A program made the position numbers and the translations under genes. The notes under the pieces were generated by a model, which saw nothing but the letters and a program-made list of their open reading frames with translations, searched no databases and was not told where the DNA came from. A stretch of DNA of 64,000 bases from CAVYGM01 sp963768025 (lineage in GTDB: Bacteria > Bacteroidota > Bacteroidia > Cytophagales > Spirosomataceae), in contig CAVYGM010000026.1 in the NCBI GenBank assembly GCA_963768025.1, forward strand, positions 248,001-312,000. Reading direction: 5' to 3'. Positions within the stretch are counted from its first letter, which is position 1; the number at the start of each line of letters is the position of its first letter. Positions 19,107 through 26,814 of the stretch are shown here, piece after piece.

Positions 19107-20150
19107 ATGAAACTAATTAATTACCCGGCCATCATAGAGGAGGCATGGGCGGGGTTTGATGCCTCAAAAAAAATCGTGAAAGTGGAGGATATCAGCGCGA
19201 AAGTATCCACCAACCACGTGTTCAGAATCCGGCTCGACACGGATGATGTACTCATTGCAAAGCTCTCCTATTTTGGAAAGTACGAACACTTCAAGGAAGA
19301 TCACCGCATCATACAGGCACTATCTACCAACCTGTTGTATCCATTCGAAAACGTGGTAGCCAAATCTCTAATCAAAAACAACCAGGTGTACACCTACCGG
19401 TATACCACCGCTTTGATAGATACCTGGGTGGTTTTTTACAACCCGATTCGCGTAAAGCAAAAACTACCCCGGCGACTCAACGAAGACCAGATTGTTAAAC
19501 TGGCGCAGCAGGTAGCCAAATTCCACAAAGCGTGCCATCGGGTTAGTAACGTACTTCCCAAATCCTCCAAAAAGTTAAAAACCGATATCCAGCATTTACT
19601 GGATATCCTGGACACCGAAACGGGGGAATTTGAACACCGGATGCACGTGGATTTTTTAAAAGAGCAATGCTGTACCTTCCTCAAAAATGCGAATAAGCTT
19701 GGGGTGAGCTCCTTCGATTTGTTGCCGGTTTTTGTGGATTGGAACATTGGAAATTTTTCGGTCAATGAAAATTTTGAATTGTATTCCCGTTGGGATTACG
19801 ACTGGTTCAGGGTATCCACCCGGATCATGGATTTTTATTTCCTCAGTCGGGTGGTTTCCGACATTGGCGACCGAACCGTGTTTAGCTATGTTATCGGCCC
19901 GCTTATGGAGGACCGGTTTATGCTGTTCCTGAAAGAATACCACAAAATTTACCCACTGACCGAGAACGAGGTGAGGTTTATGAAAGAGGCCTACCGGTTC
20001 TTTATTTTGAACTATGTGATCAAGTACGGACGGTATTTTTTCCACCGGACGTATGCCATTAAATTACAGAAAGAGGCCTACGAACTATATTTCCCTTCCA
20101 TCGAGGAAGGATTTGACGCCGACAAGATCTTACGTATCTTAGGCATTTAA
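19107..20150 (+). CDS. APH-fold phosphotransferase-like protein
   Basis: A 347-residue protein of the aminoglycoside/choline-kinase fold. The N-terminal lobe holds RIRLDTDDVLIAKLSYFGKY, where the Lys is a candidate ATP-binding residue. The catalytic-loop equivalent is LPVFVDWNIGNFSV, with Asp and Asn kept, but the usual HGD start is replaced by FVD. The second metal Asp is likely in SRWDYDWFRV, followed by IMDFYFLSRVV. The substrate is unknown. It sits 27 bp after the GS-like gene and 42 bp before a HAD gene. Confidence 0.8.
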   Translation: MKLINYPAIIEEAWAGFDASKKIVKVEDISAKVSTNHVFRIRLDTDDVLIAKLSYFGKYEHFKEDHRIIQALSTNLLYPFENVVAKSLIKNNQVYTYRYTTALIDTWVVFYNPIRVKQKLPRRLNEDQIVKLAQQVAKFHKACHRVSNVLPKSSKKLKTDIQHLLDILDTETGEFEHRMHVDFLKEQCCTFLKNANKLGVSSFDLLPVFVDWNIGNFSVNENFELYSRWDYDWFRVSTRIMDFYFLSRVVSDIGDRTVFSYVIGPLMEDRFMLFLKEYHKIYPLTENEVRFMKEAYRFFILNYVIKYGRYFFHRTYAIKLQKEAYELYFPSIEEGFDADKILRILGI

Positions 20151-20192
20151 CCTACATCGTGGTACTCATACCACCCAAACCCCCAATCAACT

Positions 20193-21041
20193 ATGCGCAA
20201 GGACGATTTCAAATCTGTGGTAGACAAGTACAGCGTAATTTTTTTTGATGCATTTGGCGTATTAAAAACGCACAACAGTCTGATTCCCGGGATTGAAAAC
20301 ACCTTTGCCTACCTGCGTGAAACCGGTAAGGACTTTTACGTCCTTACCAACGATGCCTCCCGTAGCCCCGACCAACTGGCCGCTTCCTACCATCGGTTGG
20401 GTTTGATGGATGTGGTACCTGATTGCATAATTTCGTCAGGGATGCTGGCTCGGGAGTACCTGGGGTTGAAAATTCGGACTGGTACGGTGGCCTACCTGGG
20501 TACTGAGGAGTCGGCGCACTACCTCGAAACCCTGGGCCTCCATACCCTACCGATTCGGGATTTGGATTTAGAAAATATTGGGGAGGTAAATGCCCTCGTG
20601 ATGCTGGACGACGAAGGCTTTGACTGGAATGTTCACCTGAGCAAAACCATCAACCTATTGCGCCGGAGAAACATTCCGGTGGTGGTAGCCAATACGGATC
20701 GTACCTACCCCATGTCGTCGAACCACGTGGCGATTGCGATTGGGGGCGTGGCGGATATGATTGAGAATATTGTGGGCAAACATTTTATTCGGTTTGGAAA
20801 GCCGGATGCCCAGATGTTCATTTTTGCTTACGAACACATCAAGCATTTTCCGAACGTTAGCAAAAAAGAGATTTTAATGGTGGGGGATACCCTCCACACC
20901 GACATCATGGGCGGCAACAAATTCGGACTCGACACCGCCCTTGTCCTAACCGGAAACACCCAGGAACATGATGCCGAAATGAGGATCAGCAGCACCGGCA
21001 TCATCCCAACCTACATCTGCGATTCGGCGGTAGTGAGGTAA
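20193..21041 (+). CDS. HAD-IIA family hydrolase
   Basis: A 282-residue HAD phosphatase of the NagD-like IIA subgroup. Motif I is IFFDAFGVL (nucleophile Asp; the usual second Asp is Phe, common in the TIGR01459-like branch). Motif II is FYVLTNDASRSPDQL, and motifs III/IV are in RFGKPDAQMFIFAYEHI and ILMVGDTLHTDIMGGN. It should dephosphorylate a small metabolite in the cytoplasm. As the last gene of the four-gene operon it may act on a product of the kinase-like protein upstream. No terminator is evident; a repeat tract follows within 10 bp. Confidence 0.88.
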   Translation: MRKDDFKSVVDKYSVIFFDAFGVLKTHNSLIPGIENTFAYLRETGKDFYVLTNDASRSPDQLAASYHRLGLMDVVPDCIISSGMLAREYLGLKIRTGTVAYLGTEESAHYLETLGLHTLPIRDLDLENIGEVNALVMLDDEGFDWNVHLSKTINLLRRRNIPVVVANTDRTYPMSSNHVAIAIGGVADMIENIVGKHFIRFGKPDAQMFIFAYEHIKHFPNVSKKEILMVGDTLHTDIMGGNKFGLDTALVLTGNTQEHDAEMRISSTGIIPTYICDSAVVR

Positions 21042-21050
21042 GGGGGAATT

Positions 21051-21107
21051 AGTGAATGAATGAATGATAGAATGATAGAATGAGTGAATGAGTGAATGAT
21101 AGAATGG
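21051..21107. repeat. GAATGAGT/GAATGATA repeat tract
   Basis: A run of 7-8 bp units such as GAATGATA, GAATGAGT and GAATGAGT directly after the HAD gene. A degenerate inverted partner lies at 21193-21216 and again at 22211-22258. Confidence 0.65.
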
Positions 21108-21204
21108 AGGAATTAGTTATTGATTCAATGTTGAAATGTCTGAATCATTATTTGATAGCGGATGACATTTGGAAAGAAGTGCTTTTTTTTATTCGCTCAA
21201 TCCC

Positions 21205-22122
21205 TCATTCTATCGTTGTCATCACCTCGTAGATGAAAAGGGTGGCTTTGTCGTCGTCGGGGAGGAAGTAGGCCCGGAGGCCGGTGGGGGTGGTTTCGAG
21301 CCAGTAGGGATTTTGGGTCATGGGGCGTCCGGTAGGGGAACGGAGGGTAATGGGTACCTGATGAACGGGTTGGTAGGTCGTGAGATCCACTAGGTCCAGG
21401 CCGCCAAGGGTGTAGGAAGTGGAGCCATTTTTGTAGGTTTTGAGCCCTCCGCAGAGCATTTTATGGTTGCCCGCATAGTGACAGTCCTGGTAGTCAATGT
21501 AAAAAGAAGGGTTAGCGGTACGGGACGCCTTCGTGTTTTTCACGGGGGAAGAATGGTCGCCCGAACCAGCGAGTTTCCACTGGTAAAAGGTACGCGAGCC
21601 CCAGGTTACCGCGTGCAGAGAATTAGCCTCCACATCGTGGACGATGCCTCCCAAGTGATCGTCAAAACGGAAAACCTCCACGATTTGTAAAGTTTCCGGC
21701 TTTACTTTGTATACCACCGATCGGCTATTTGGCCGATATTCGGCTACCGGAACCCAGATGTACTGCCCGTCAAAATCAATCCCACCGGGGTGATACAGGG
21801 TACCTTCTCCGATGATCAGGTCGGTGATCAGCTTCCCATTTAGATCAAATTTGAACAAATGCCCAATCCCTTTTTCTTCTGTGCGGTTGAGTACCTCCAC
21901 CGAGGACACATAGAAATAATCGCCAATCTTGACCATTCCCTGCGGATGATGAGCCGGAAAAGCAAGCGGTATGGCCGCCACCTGCGTCCAGGAAGTCGTA
22001 TCACTGAGCTGCTGAAATTTTGATCCAAGCGTCACAGTCCGACCAGACTGAGCCAGAATCTCCACCACAAAAAGCAACCAAAACCCACCTCCAAGAACCC
22101 CACCCAAACCTAGTTTCCTCAT
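21205..22122 (-). CDS. secreted beta-propeller-like protein (DUF6454-like)
   Basis: A 305-residue protein with an N-terminal signal peptide ending near LAQS. Repeated beta-rich segments (AFPAHHPQGMVKIGDYFYVS, YHPGGIDFDGQYIWVPVAEY, GGIVHDVEANSLHAVTWG, WLETTPTGLRAYFLPDDD) suggest a propeller. It resembles the uncharacterised DUF6454 group, assigned from memory with moderate certainty. No catalytic residue can be named. It stands alone between two blocks of the ATTCACTC-type repeat. Confidence 0.65.
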   Translation of the reverse strand: MRKLGLGGVLGGGFWLLFVVEILAQSGRTVTLGSKFQQLSDTTSWTQVAAIPLAFPAHHPQGMVKIGDYFYVSSVEVLNRTEEKGIGHLFKFDLNGKLITDLIIGEGTLYHPGGIDFDGQYIWVPVAEYRPNSRSVVYKVKPETLQIVEVFRFDDHLGGIVHDVEANSLHAVTWGSRTFYQWKLAGSGDHSSPVKNTKASRTANPSFYIDYQDCHYAGNHKMLCGGLKTYKNGSTSYTLGGLDLVDLTTYQPVHQVPITLRSPTGRPMTQNPYWLETTPTGLRAYFLPDDDKATLFIYEVMTTIE

Positions 22123-22210
22123 CTATTCACCTAATAAACTCATAAATCAACTCCCCAGACCACCGCAAACCACCCCATTTTCGTTCCCCGATCCCCACTT
22201 ATCAATAATC

Positions 22211-22258
22211 TATCATTCCGCGCGGACGTCCGCTATCATTCACTCATTCTATCATTTA
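22211..22258. repeat. ATTCACTC-type repeat around a 12-bp palindrome
   Basis: TATCATTC units flank the perfect palindrome GCGGACGTCCGC at 22222-22233, and the tract continues as TATCATTCACTCATTCTATC to 22258. It lies between the propeller protein and the oxidoreductase gene. Confidence 0.5.
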
Positions 22259-22272
22259 CTCCTTAGCTCGCT

Positions 22273-23601
22273 CTACACCACCGGCAACTCCCAAGGAGCC
22301 CGGTACTTCGGCTTGATCAAAGCGTTCGCGGCGGTATTTGTCCCAAAATTGCGGTTGGTTTCATTCCAATTCAGTTGACTCTTTGTACGGAGGGCGATGT
22401 TCCCCATATGGGCATAGGTAGCTACCAAAGCCCCGTTTTCGATGGGGCAGGCAGGTTCTTTCCGGGATTTGATGCATTCCATAAAATTCTTCATGTGTTC
22501 GGCATGGTAATCGCGGCCTGGCTGTTGGGGTATTTTAGGTACCTTATAAGTGGCACCAGACTCGGCTAGTTCAGGAAAAACCTCCCACCCGGCCCGATCA
22601 ATTACCAACGTTGCGTCATTTCCCACAAAAGCCAGTCCGTAGGAACGACCGAAAGGGCCGCTTTGAATACCGGCCGTATGCTCCCAATTTACGGTGAAGT
22701 CCCGGAGCTGATAGTTGACATTCATAGTGTCGAAAGTTTCATGGGCATGATCGGGGAACGCATAATTCCCTCCCGAGGCCGTTACGGACATCGGGAGTTC
22801 TTTTACATCCTTAGCCCAAAGTGCCATGTCCAGCAAATGTACCCCCCAATCGGTGAGGAGTCCGCCACCATAATCCCAGAACATGCGCCAGGAGCCATGG
22901 AAGCGGCTTTTATTGAAGCTCCTACCGGGAGCTGGTCCCAGCCACCGTTCGAAGTCAACCCCGGCGGGCACCGGCGAATCAGGTACCATGGGTTGTCCGA
23001 TGCCATACCGAAAATTGCCCCAAACGTTTACCTTGCGCAACGTTCCGATGTTCCCGCCTTTGATATACTCCATGGCCTTTTTCCAATGGTCGCCGCTGCG
23101 TTGCTGCTGTCCTACCTGCACCACGCGTTTATACTTCCGGGTTGCTTTTACCATCAGGTCGCATTCGGCAATGCTGTTGGCCAGGGGTTTTTCTACGTAA
23201 ATATCCTTGCCCGCCTCGCAGGCAGCAATAAAGGGCAGGCAATGCCAATGGTCGGGGGTGCCAATGATGACGGCATCAATGCTTTTATCGTCCATCACCT
23301 GCCGAAAATCCTTGATCAGTTTAGGGGCCTTGCCCTGAATCTTTTCCACATCCGCTGCGCGTCGCGCCAACACCGCGTCATCAATGTCACATAGGGCGGC
23401 GCATTCTACATTGGGTACTTTGAGGGCGTTGTTCAGGTCCCCAAAGCCCATGCTGTTGGCTCCGATCAGAGCAACGACGATTTTTTCATTGGCGCTTTTG
23501 CCCGGTTTGGCCAGGACGGAGGACGTTGCCAGGCCACTCAGTCCAGCGGCGGCGGCGATTTGGGTAGTCTGATTTAGGAATTCCCGGCGGGTGGTAGTCA
23601 T
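22273..23601 (-). CDS. Tat-exported Gfo/Idh/MocA family oxidoreductase
   Basis: A 442-residue NAD(P)-dependent oxidoreductase-like protein. It begins with a Tat signal (TTTRREFLNQTTQIAAAAGL), followed by the Rossmann motif VALIGANSMGFGDLN, the signature DIYVEKPLANSIAECDLM with the catalytic EKP lysine, and a C-terminal alpha/beta domain with DWGVHLLDMALW. Tat-exported members in Bacteroidota are usually periplasmic glycoside-modifying enzymes that keep NAD tightly bound. The substrate is unknown. No partner isomerase lies adjacent; the exported TIM barrel at 8.8-9.7 kb is a possible functional relative. Confidence 0.92.
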   Translation of the reverse strand: MTTTRREFLNQTTQIAAAAGLSGLATSSVLAKPGKSANEKIVVALIGANSMGFGDLNNALKVPNVECAALCDIDDAVLARRAADVEKIQGKAPKLIKDFRQVMDDKSIDAVIIGTPDHWHCLPFIAACEAGKDIYVEKPLANSIAECDLMVKATRKYKRVVQVGQQQRSGDHWKKAMEYIKGGNIGTLRKVNVWGNFRYGIGQPMVPDSPVPAGVDFERWLGPAPGRSFNKSRFHGSWRMFWDYGGGLLTDWGVHLLDMALWAKDVKELPMSVTASGGNYAFPDHAHETFDTMNVNYQLRDFTVNWEHTAGIQSGPFGRSYGLAFVGNDATLVIDRAGWEVFPELAESGATYKVPKIPQQPGRDYHAEHMKNFMECIKSRKEPACPIENGALVATYAHMGNIALRTKSQLNWNETNRNFGTNTAANALIKPKYRAPWELPVV

Positions 23602-23973
23602 GTATCTTTCAGTTTTGAGCTTTCCGAAAAAAAGGAGGTGGGCAGGTTGTTTCTACCCACATGCGTAGGAAAGTTGAAGGGGTCGGCCCAGTACCAGAAA
23701 TTGAAAAGAAATATTGCCAGGACGGAAAACTGGTCAATCTGAACCAACTAGCGCCTTTTGGCTTTAAAGTACCTTATTTTTCCGGCAAAAATAATGGCGG
23801 CCAGTATGGGATCGATGCACGCTTTGGCGATACTAGCGTGCTCTTTTAGCCAGGGATGGAATTTGAATTCTAGGAACTCCTGGTGTGCTGGTCTGATTTT
23901 TTAGGAAGGATATGGTACTGACTGAAAAGAACTTCAGAATTACTACTTAATTCATCTAAAACGCAGAAATACT
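23602..23973. other. intergenic region without a supported gene
   Basis: 372 bp between divergent genes. A 62-codon frame at 23661-23849 shows no recognisable protein features and is not annotated. Confidence 0.4.
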
Positions 23974-24381
23974 ATGAACAATAACTCAAAAGTGGTATTA
24001 GGAGCGCTTGGAGCGGCGTTTGCCGGGGCAGCGGCGGGAGTTTTGTTAGCCCCCAAAAAAGGTACTGATACGCGCAAGCTGATTAATACCAAGGCTACCG
24101 ATTTGGCAACGAATGCGAAATCAACCCTGGAAAAAGGCTACCAGAAGAGCAAAAGCTCTCTCACGGATTTAGCCGATAAAGTAAAAACCAGTTTTCAGAC
24201 CGCAACAAATAAAAGTACTACGCCTGGAAATGAGAATATGTTGGGTACCCGTCCCGAACCATTTTCAGCCAACAAATCAACCAATCCTGCTGGTGGGAAC
24301 TTTTCAAGCCCAGAGCAGGCAACTTTAGCAAGCAGCCCGTCCCCTTCCGGACCCGGAAAAAAGTTTAATGGTACAGAGTAA
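23974..24381 (+). CDS. YtxH domain-containing protein
   Basis: A 135-residue protein. The N-terminal glycine/alanine-rich helix VLGALGAAFAGAAAGVLLAP followed by KKGTDTRKLI is the YtxH (gas-vesicle-like) hallmark. A helical lysine-rich stretch and a disordered Ser/Pro/Thr tail of about 50 residues follow. YtxH proteins are general-stress proteins of unknown mechanism. The gene is monocistronic with a strong terminator. Confidence 0.85.
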   Translation: MNNNSKVVLGALGAAFAGAAAGVLLAPKKGTDTRKLINTKATDLATNAKSTLEKGYQKSKSSLTDLADKVKTSFQTATNKSTTPGNENMLGTRPEPFSANKSTNPAGGNFSSPEQATLASSPSPSGPGKKFNGTE

Positions 24382-24403
24382 GTTTATTTTCTTGTCTGTT
24401 TTG

Positions 24404-24433
24404 AAAGCCCGGACCGATTGGTCCGGGCTTTGT
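24404..24433 (+). terminator. rho-independent terminator of the YtxH gene
   Basis: Perfect hairpin AAAGCCCGGACC - GATT - GGTCCGGGCTTT, beginning 22 bp after the stop codon. Confidence 0.85.
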
Positions 24434-24503
24434 TCTTTGCTTGGATTTCGGGCTACACTGGAATTTTGAGGAGGGGAATGGATTCATTCACCAACCAAAC
24501 TCT

Positions 24504-26009
24504 TTATTTTTTCACTACATCCCCGGTTGAATCCGCCGAATCCTCTGGTCCCTTCAAATACGTAGGCAGGTTTAGCCCGGCCATATTGAAAAGATCGTTG
24601 AGAGGTGGGACGGTCTTCATCATGCCAGAAACGAAATTCGCCGTGGAGGAAGAGCCGTTTTCTCCCTGATTGCCAGAATCCCAGACGGTAATTTTATCAA
24701 TTTTTATATTCTTAACAGCCTCAACCTGAGTTTTTACCAATTCGGGCAGTTTTTCGATCAACAAAAGCTGGAAAGCTTTATTAGGATCGCCTCCGGCGGC
24801 ATCCACCACCTGCCGGTACCCTTCGGCCTGCTTGGTGAGTATTTCGTAAAGTCCTTTGGCCTCGGCTTCCATTTTGGCAAAAATGGCATCAGCCTCGCCT
24901 TTTGCATTTTCCCGGATAGTCTCTGCAGCGGCCTGAGCCTCAATAATAGCGCGTTGTTTGGCAATTTCTGCCGGGATCACAATGTTGGCGATTTGGGTGG
25001 AACGCTCTCGTTCCGATCGGGCCATCTCGGCTCTTTGCTCGGCAAGGTACGATTCCTCCAGGGCCTTGGCCTGCTGCACCTTTTCGGCCGAAATGGCAAT
25101 CCGCAGGGCTTCGGCCTCCTTCTCGCGACGCAAGGCTTCCGAATTGGCAATGGATATTTTGGCCTCGTTTTCACCCTTGATCGCAATGGCATTGGCTTCC
25201 GATATTTTGACGCGCGTATCTCTCTGGGCTTCTGCCTTTCCGATCGTTTCATCCCTCACGGCCGTGGCTATACTTACCTCGCGGTCTTTTTGGGTATTCG
25301 CTATTTTGACGTCCCGGTCGCGGTGGGTTTCCGCTATTTGAGTGTCTTTTTCCCTATCCGCGAGGGCTTTCCCCGTTTCACCGATTTTCTCCTGTTCGGC
25401 CACGCTGATCTTTGCCTCATTGATTGCCTTAGCCGCAGCTTCTTTCCCGAGCGCCTCTATATACCCCGACTCGTCCTTGATGTCGGTCACGTTTACGTTT
25501 ATCAGTTTCAGGCCGATCTTCCGTAATTCGCTATCCACGTTCTTGGATATATTTTCCAAGAACTTATCCCGATCGGAGTTGATTTCCTCGATGGTCATCG
25601 TAGCAATGACTAATCGTAGCTGACCAAAAAGGATGTCCTTAGCCAATTCCTGAATTTGCTCATTGGTTAGTCCCAATAGCCTCTCAGCCGCCGTATTCAT
25701 ACTGTCCGTTTCGGTGGAAATGGCGATGGTAAAACGGCAGGGCACATCCACGCGGATATTTTGCCGGCTGAGTGCATTGGTGAGGTTGGCCTCAATAGAC
25801 AAAGGTTTCAGATCCAGAAAAGCATAGTCCTGAATCACAGGCCATATAAAGGCACCTCCGCCGTGAATACACTTGGCCGAGGTACCGCCGGTACGCCCAT
25901 AAATGACCAGGATTTTATCCGATGGACATCGTTTGTACCTAGAAATAAGCGCCGTAATTGTTCCAAATAGTACGACGGCAATCACCACAACAAGAAGAAT
26001 AGGAGCCAT
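24504..26009 (-). CDS. flotillin-family (SPFH/Band 7) protein
   Basis: A 501-residue flotillin-like protein. It has one N-terminal membrane helix (LLVVVIAVVLFGTITALI), an SPFH domain to about residue 190, a very long charged coiled coil rich in Glu/Ala/Lys repeats (EAQRDTRVKISEANAIAI, EKIGETGKALADREKDTQ) and a C-terminal region with KAFQLLLIEKLPELVK. Flotillins scaffold ordered membrane microdomains. The gene is 10 bp downstream of a NfeD/OB-fold partner, the standard pairing (as in YqiJ-YqiK), which supports joint function at the membrane. Confidence 0.93.
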   Translation of the reverse strand: MAPILLVVVIAVVLFGTITALISRYKRCPSDKILVIYGRTGGTSAKCIHGGGAFIWPVIQDYAFLDLKPLSIEANLTNALSRQNIRVDVPCRFTIAISTETDSMNTAAERLLGLTNEQIQELAKDILFGQLRLVIATMTIEEINSDRDKFLENISKNVDSELRKIGLKLINVNVTDIKDESGYIEALGKEAAAKAINEAKISVAEQEKIGETGKALADREKDTQIAETHRDRDVKIANTQKDREVSIATAVRDETIGKAEAQRDTRVKISEANAIAIKGENEAKISIANSEALRREKEAEALRIAISAEKVQQAKALEESYLAEQRAEMARSERERSTQIANIVIPAEIAKQRAIIEAQAAAETIRENAKGEADAIFAKMEAEAKGLYEILTKQAEGYRQVVDAAGGDPNKAFQLLLIEKLPELVKTQVEAVKNIKIDKITVWDSGNQGENGSSSTANFVSGMMKTVPPLNDLFNMAGLNLPTYLKGPEDSADSTGDVVKK

Positions 26010-26019
26010 AGGAGTAGGG

Positions 26020-26574
26020 TTAGATTTTTTCTACAAGAAGGAGGGAGTTGTTCTCAATATTCACGATTCTGACCAAAGATCCGGTTTGAATTTTTTCTTC
26101 CTCGGTCATGGCCCCCAGTTCGTGGAATGTACCATTTACACTGATGGTGATTTTTCCAATGCCCGCTCTGTGTCCGGGAATAGTCAAATACACTTCCGCT
26201 ACCTGGAAGAGGGTGTTTTCGAGTTTGAAGGTATTATCCTCGGCCAAATTTTGCAGTTGCTTGATGACCAGATAAAATATATAGACAAAGAAAAGCCCCA
26301 CTGATAAGGCCAGCAGGATGAGGATTATGCTGCTGGAAATCAGCTCCGAAAATGCAATACCAGTCCAACTGAATCCCAAGAGAAAATTTATCAGATTCCT
26401 AAACGAAAATAAATGGAAAGGGGTGTCTGCTCCATCCAAATCGGTTTCGAGTCCATCAGTACCACTTCCTCCGAAAAAAGTCAGGAGGGTTTGGAAAAGA
26501 AATACCGTGCTGGTGGGGATGGCCACCGGCCAGAAAGCTTTGAGCAGCGGGTCGAAGTTATCCAGGAAGTCCAT
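26020..26574 (-). CDS. NfeD/YqiJ-like OB-fold membrane protein
   Basis: A 184-residue protein with two to three transmembrane helices in the first half (AFWPVAIPTSTVFLFQTLLT, SSSIILILLALSVGLFFVYI). A soluble OB-fold domain follows at the C-terminus (GIGKITISVNGTFHELGAMT ... GSLVRIVNIENNSLLLVEKI). The ATG at 26574 is chosen because a TACCTTTG promoter box lies at 26602-26609, overlapping the longer alternative start at 26604. It is the partner of the flotillin gene immediately downstream. Confidence 0.85.
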   Translation of the reverse strand: MDFLDNFDPLLKAFWPVAIPTSTVFLFQTLLTFFGGSGTDGLETDLDGADTPFHLFSFRNLINFLLGFSWTGIAFSELISSSIILILLALSVGLFFVYIFYLVIKQLQNLAEDNTFKLENTLFQVAEVYLTIPGHRAGIGKITISVNGTFHELGAMTEEEKIQTGSLVRIVNIENNSLLLVEKI

Positions 26575-26601
26575 GGGTGAAGAAGGGGGTAGGATGTGCA
26601 G

Positions 26602-26609
26602 CAAAGGTA
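26602..26609 (-). promoter_or_regulatory. Bacteroidota -7 box for the NfeD/flotillin operon
   Basis: TACCTTTG on the minus strand, 27 bp upstream of the ATG at 26574. It matches TAnnTTTG and decides the start choice. Confidence 0.45.
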
Positions 26610-26730
26610 AGAAGGGGTGGATTTTTGGGGGATAATTTCTACATGAATGGTTCTTTTTAAGTAACTGGGATTTATAAATTCATTGGCAACGGTAAGGTAC
26701 ATTAAAACCCAATAAGCGTGGGTTGATTCC

Positions 26731-26769
26731 AAAAAAAAGGTTTACAACGTTTATAAACGTTGTAAACCT
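26731..26769 (-). terminator. terminator containing a perfect 32-bp palindrome
   Basis: Positions 26738-26769 form a perfect loopless palindrome with arms AGGTTTACAACGTTTA and TAAACGTTGTAAACCT. On the minus strand it is followed by eight T residues. It lies 46 bp after the stop of the M23 peptidase gene and should end its transcript. Confidence 0.75.
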
Positions 26770-26814
26770 GTGTCATCTATTCAAGGTAAGCCTGTTTACA
26801 CGAGCTTCGCTAGA

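Noticed and set aside
23661..23849. 62-codon plus-strand frame before the YtxH gene
   Set aside because: No family resemblance and it overlaps the expected promoter region of the oxidoreductase gene.
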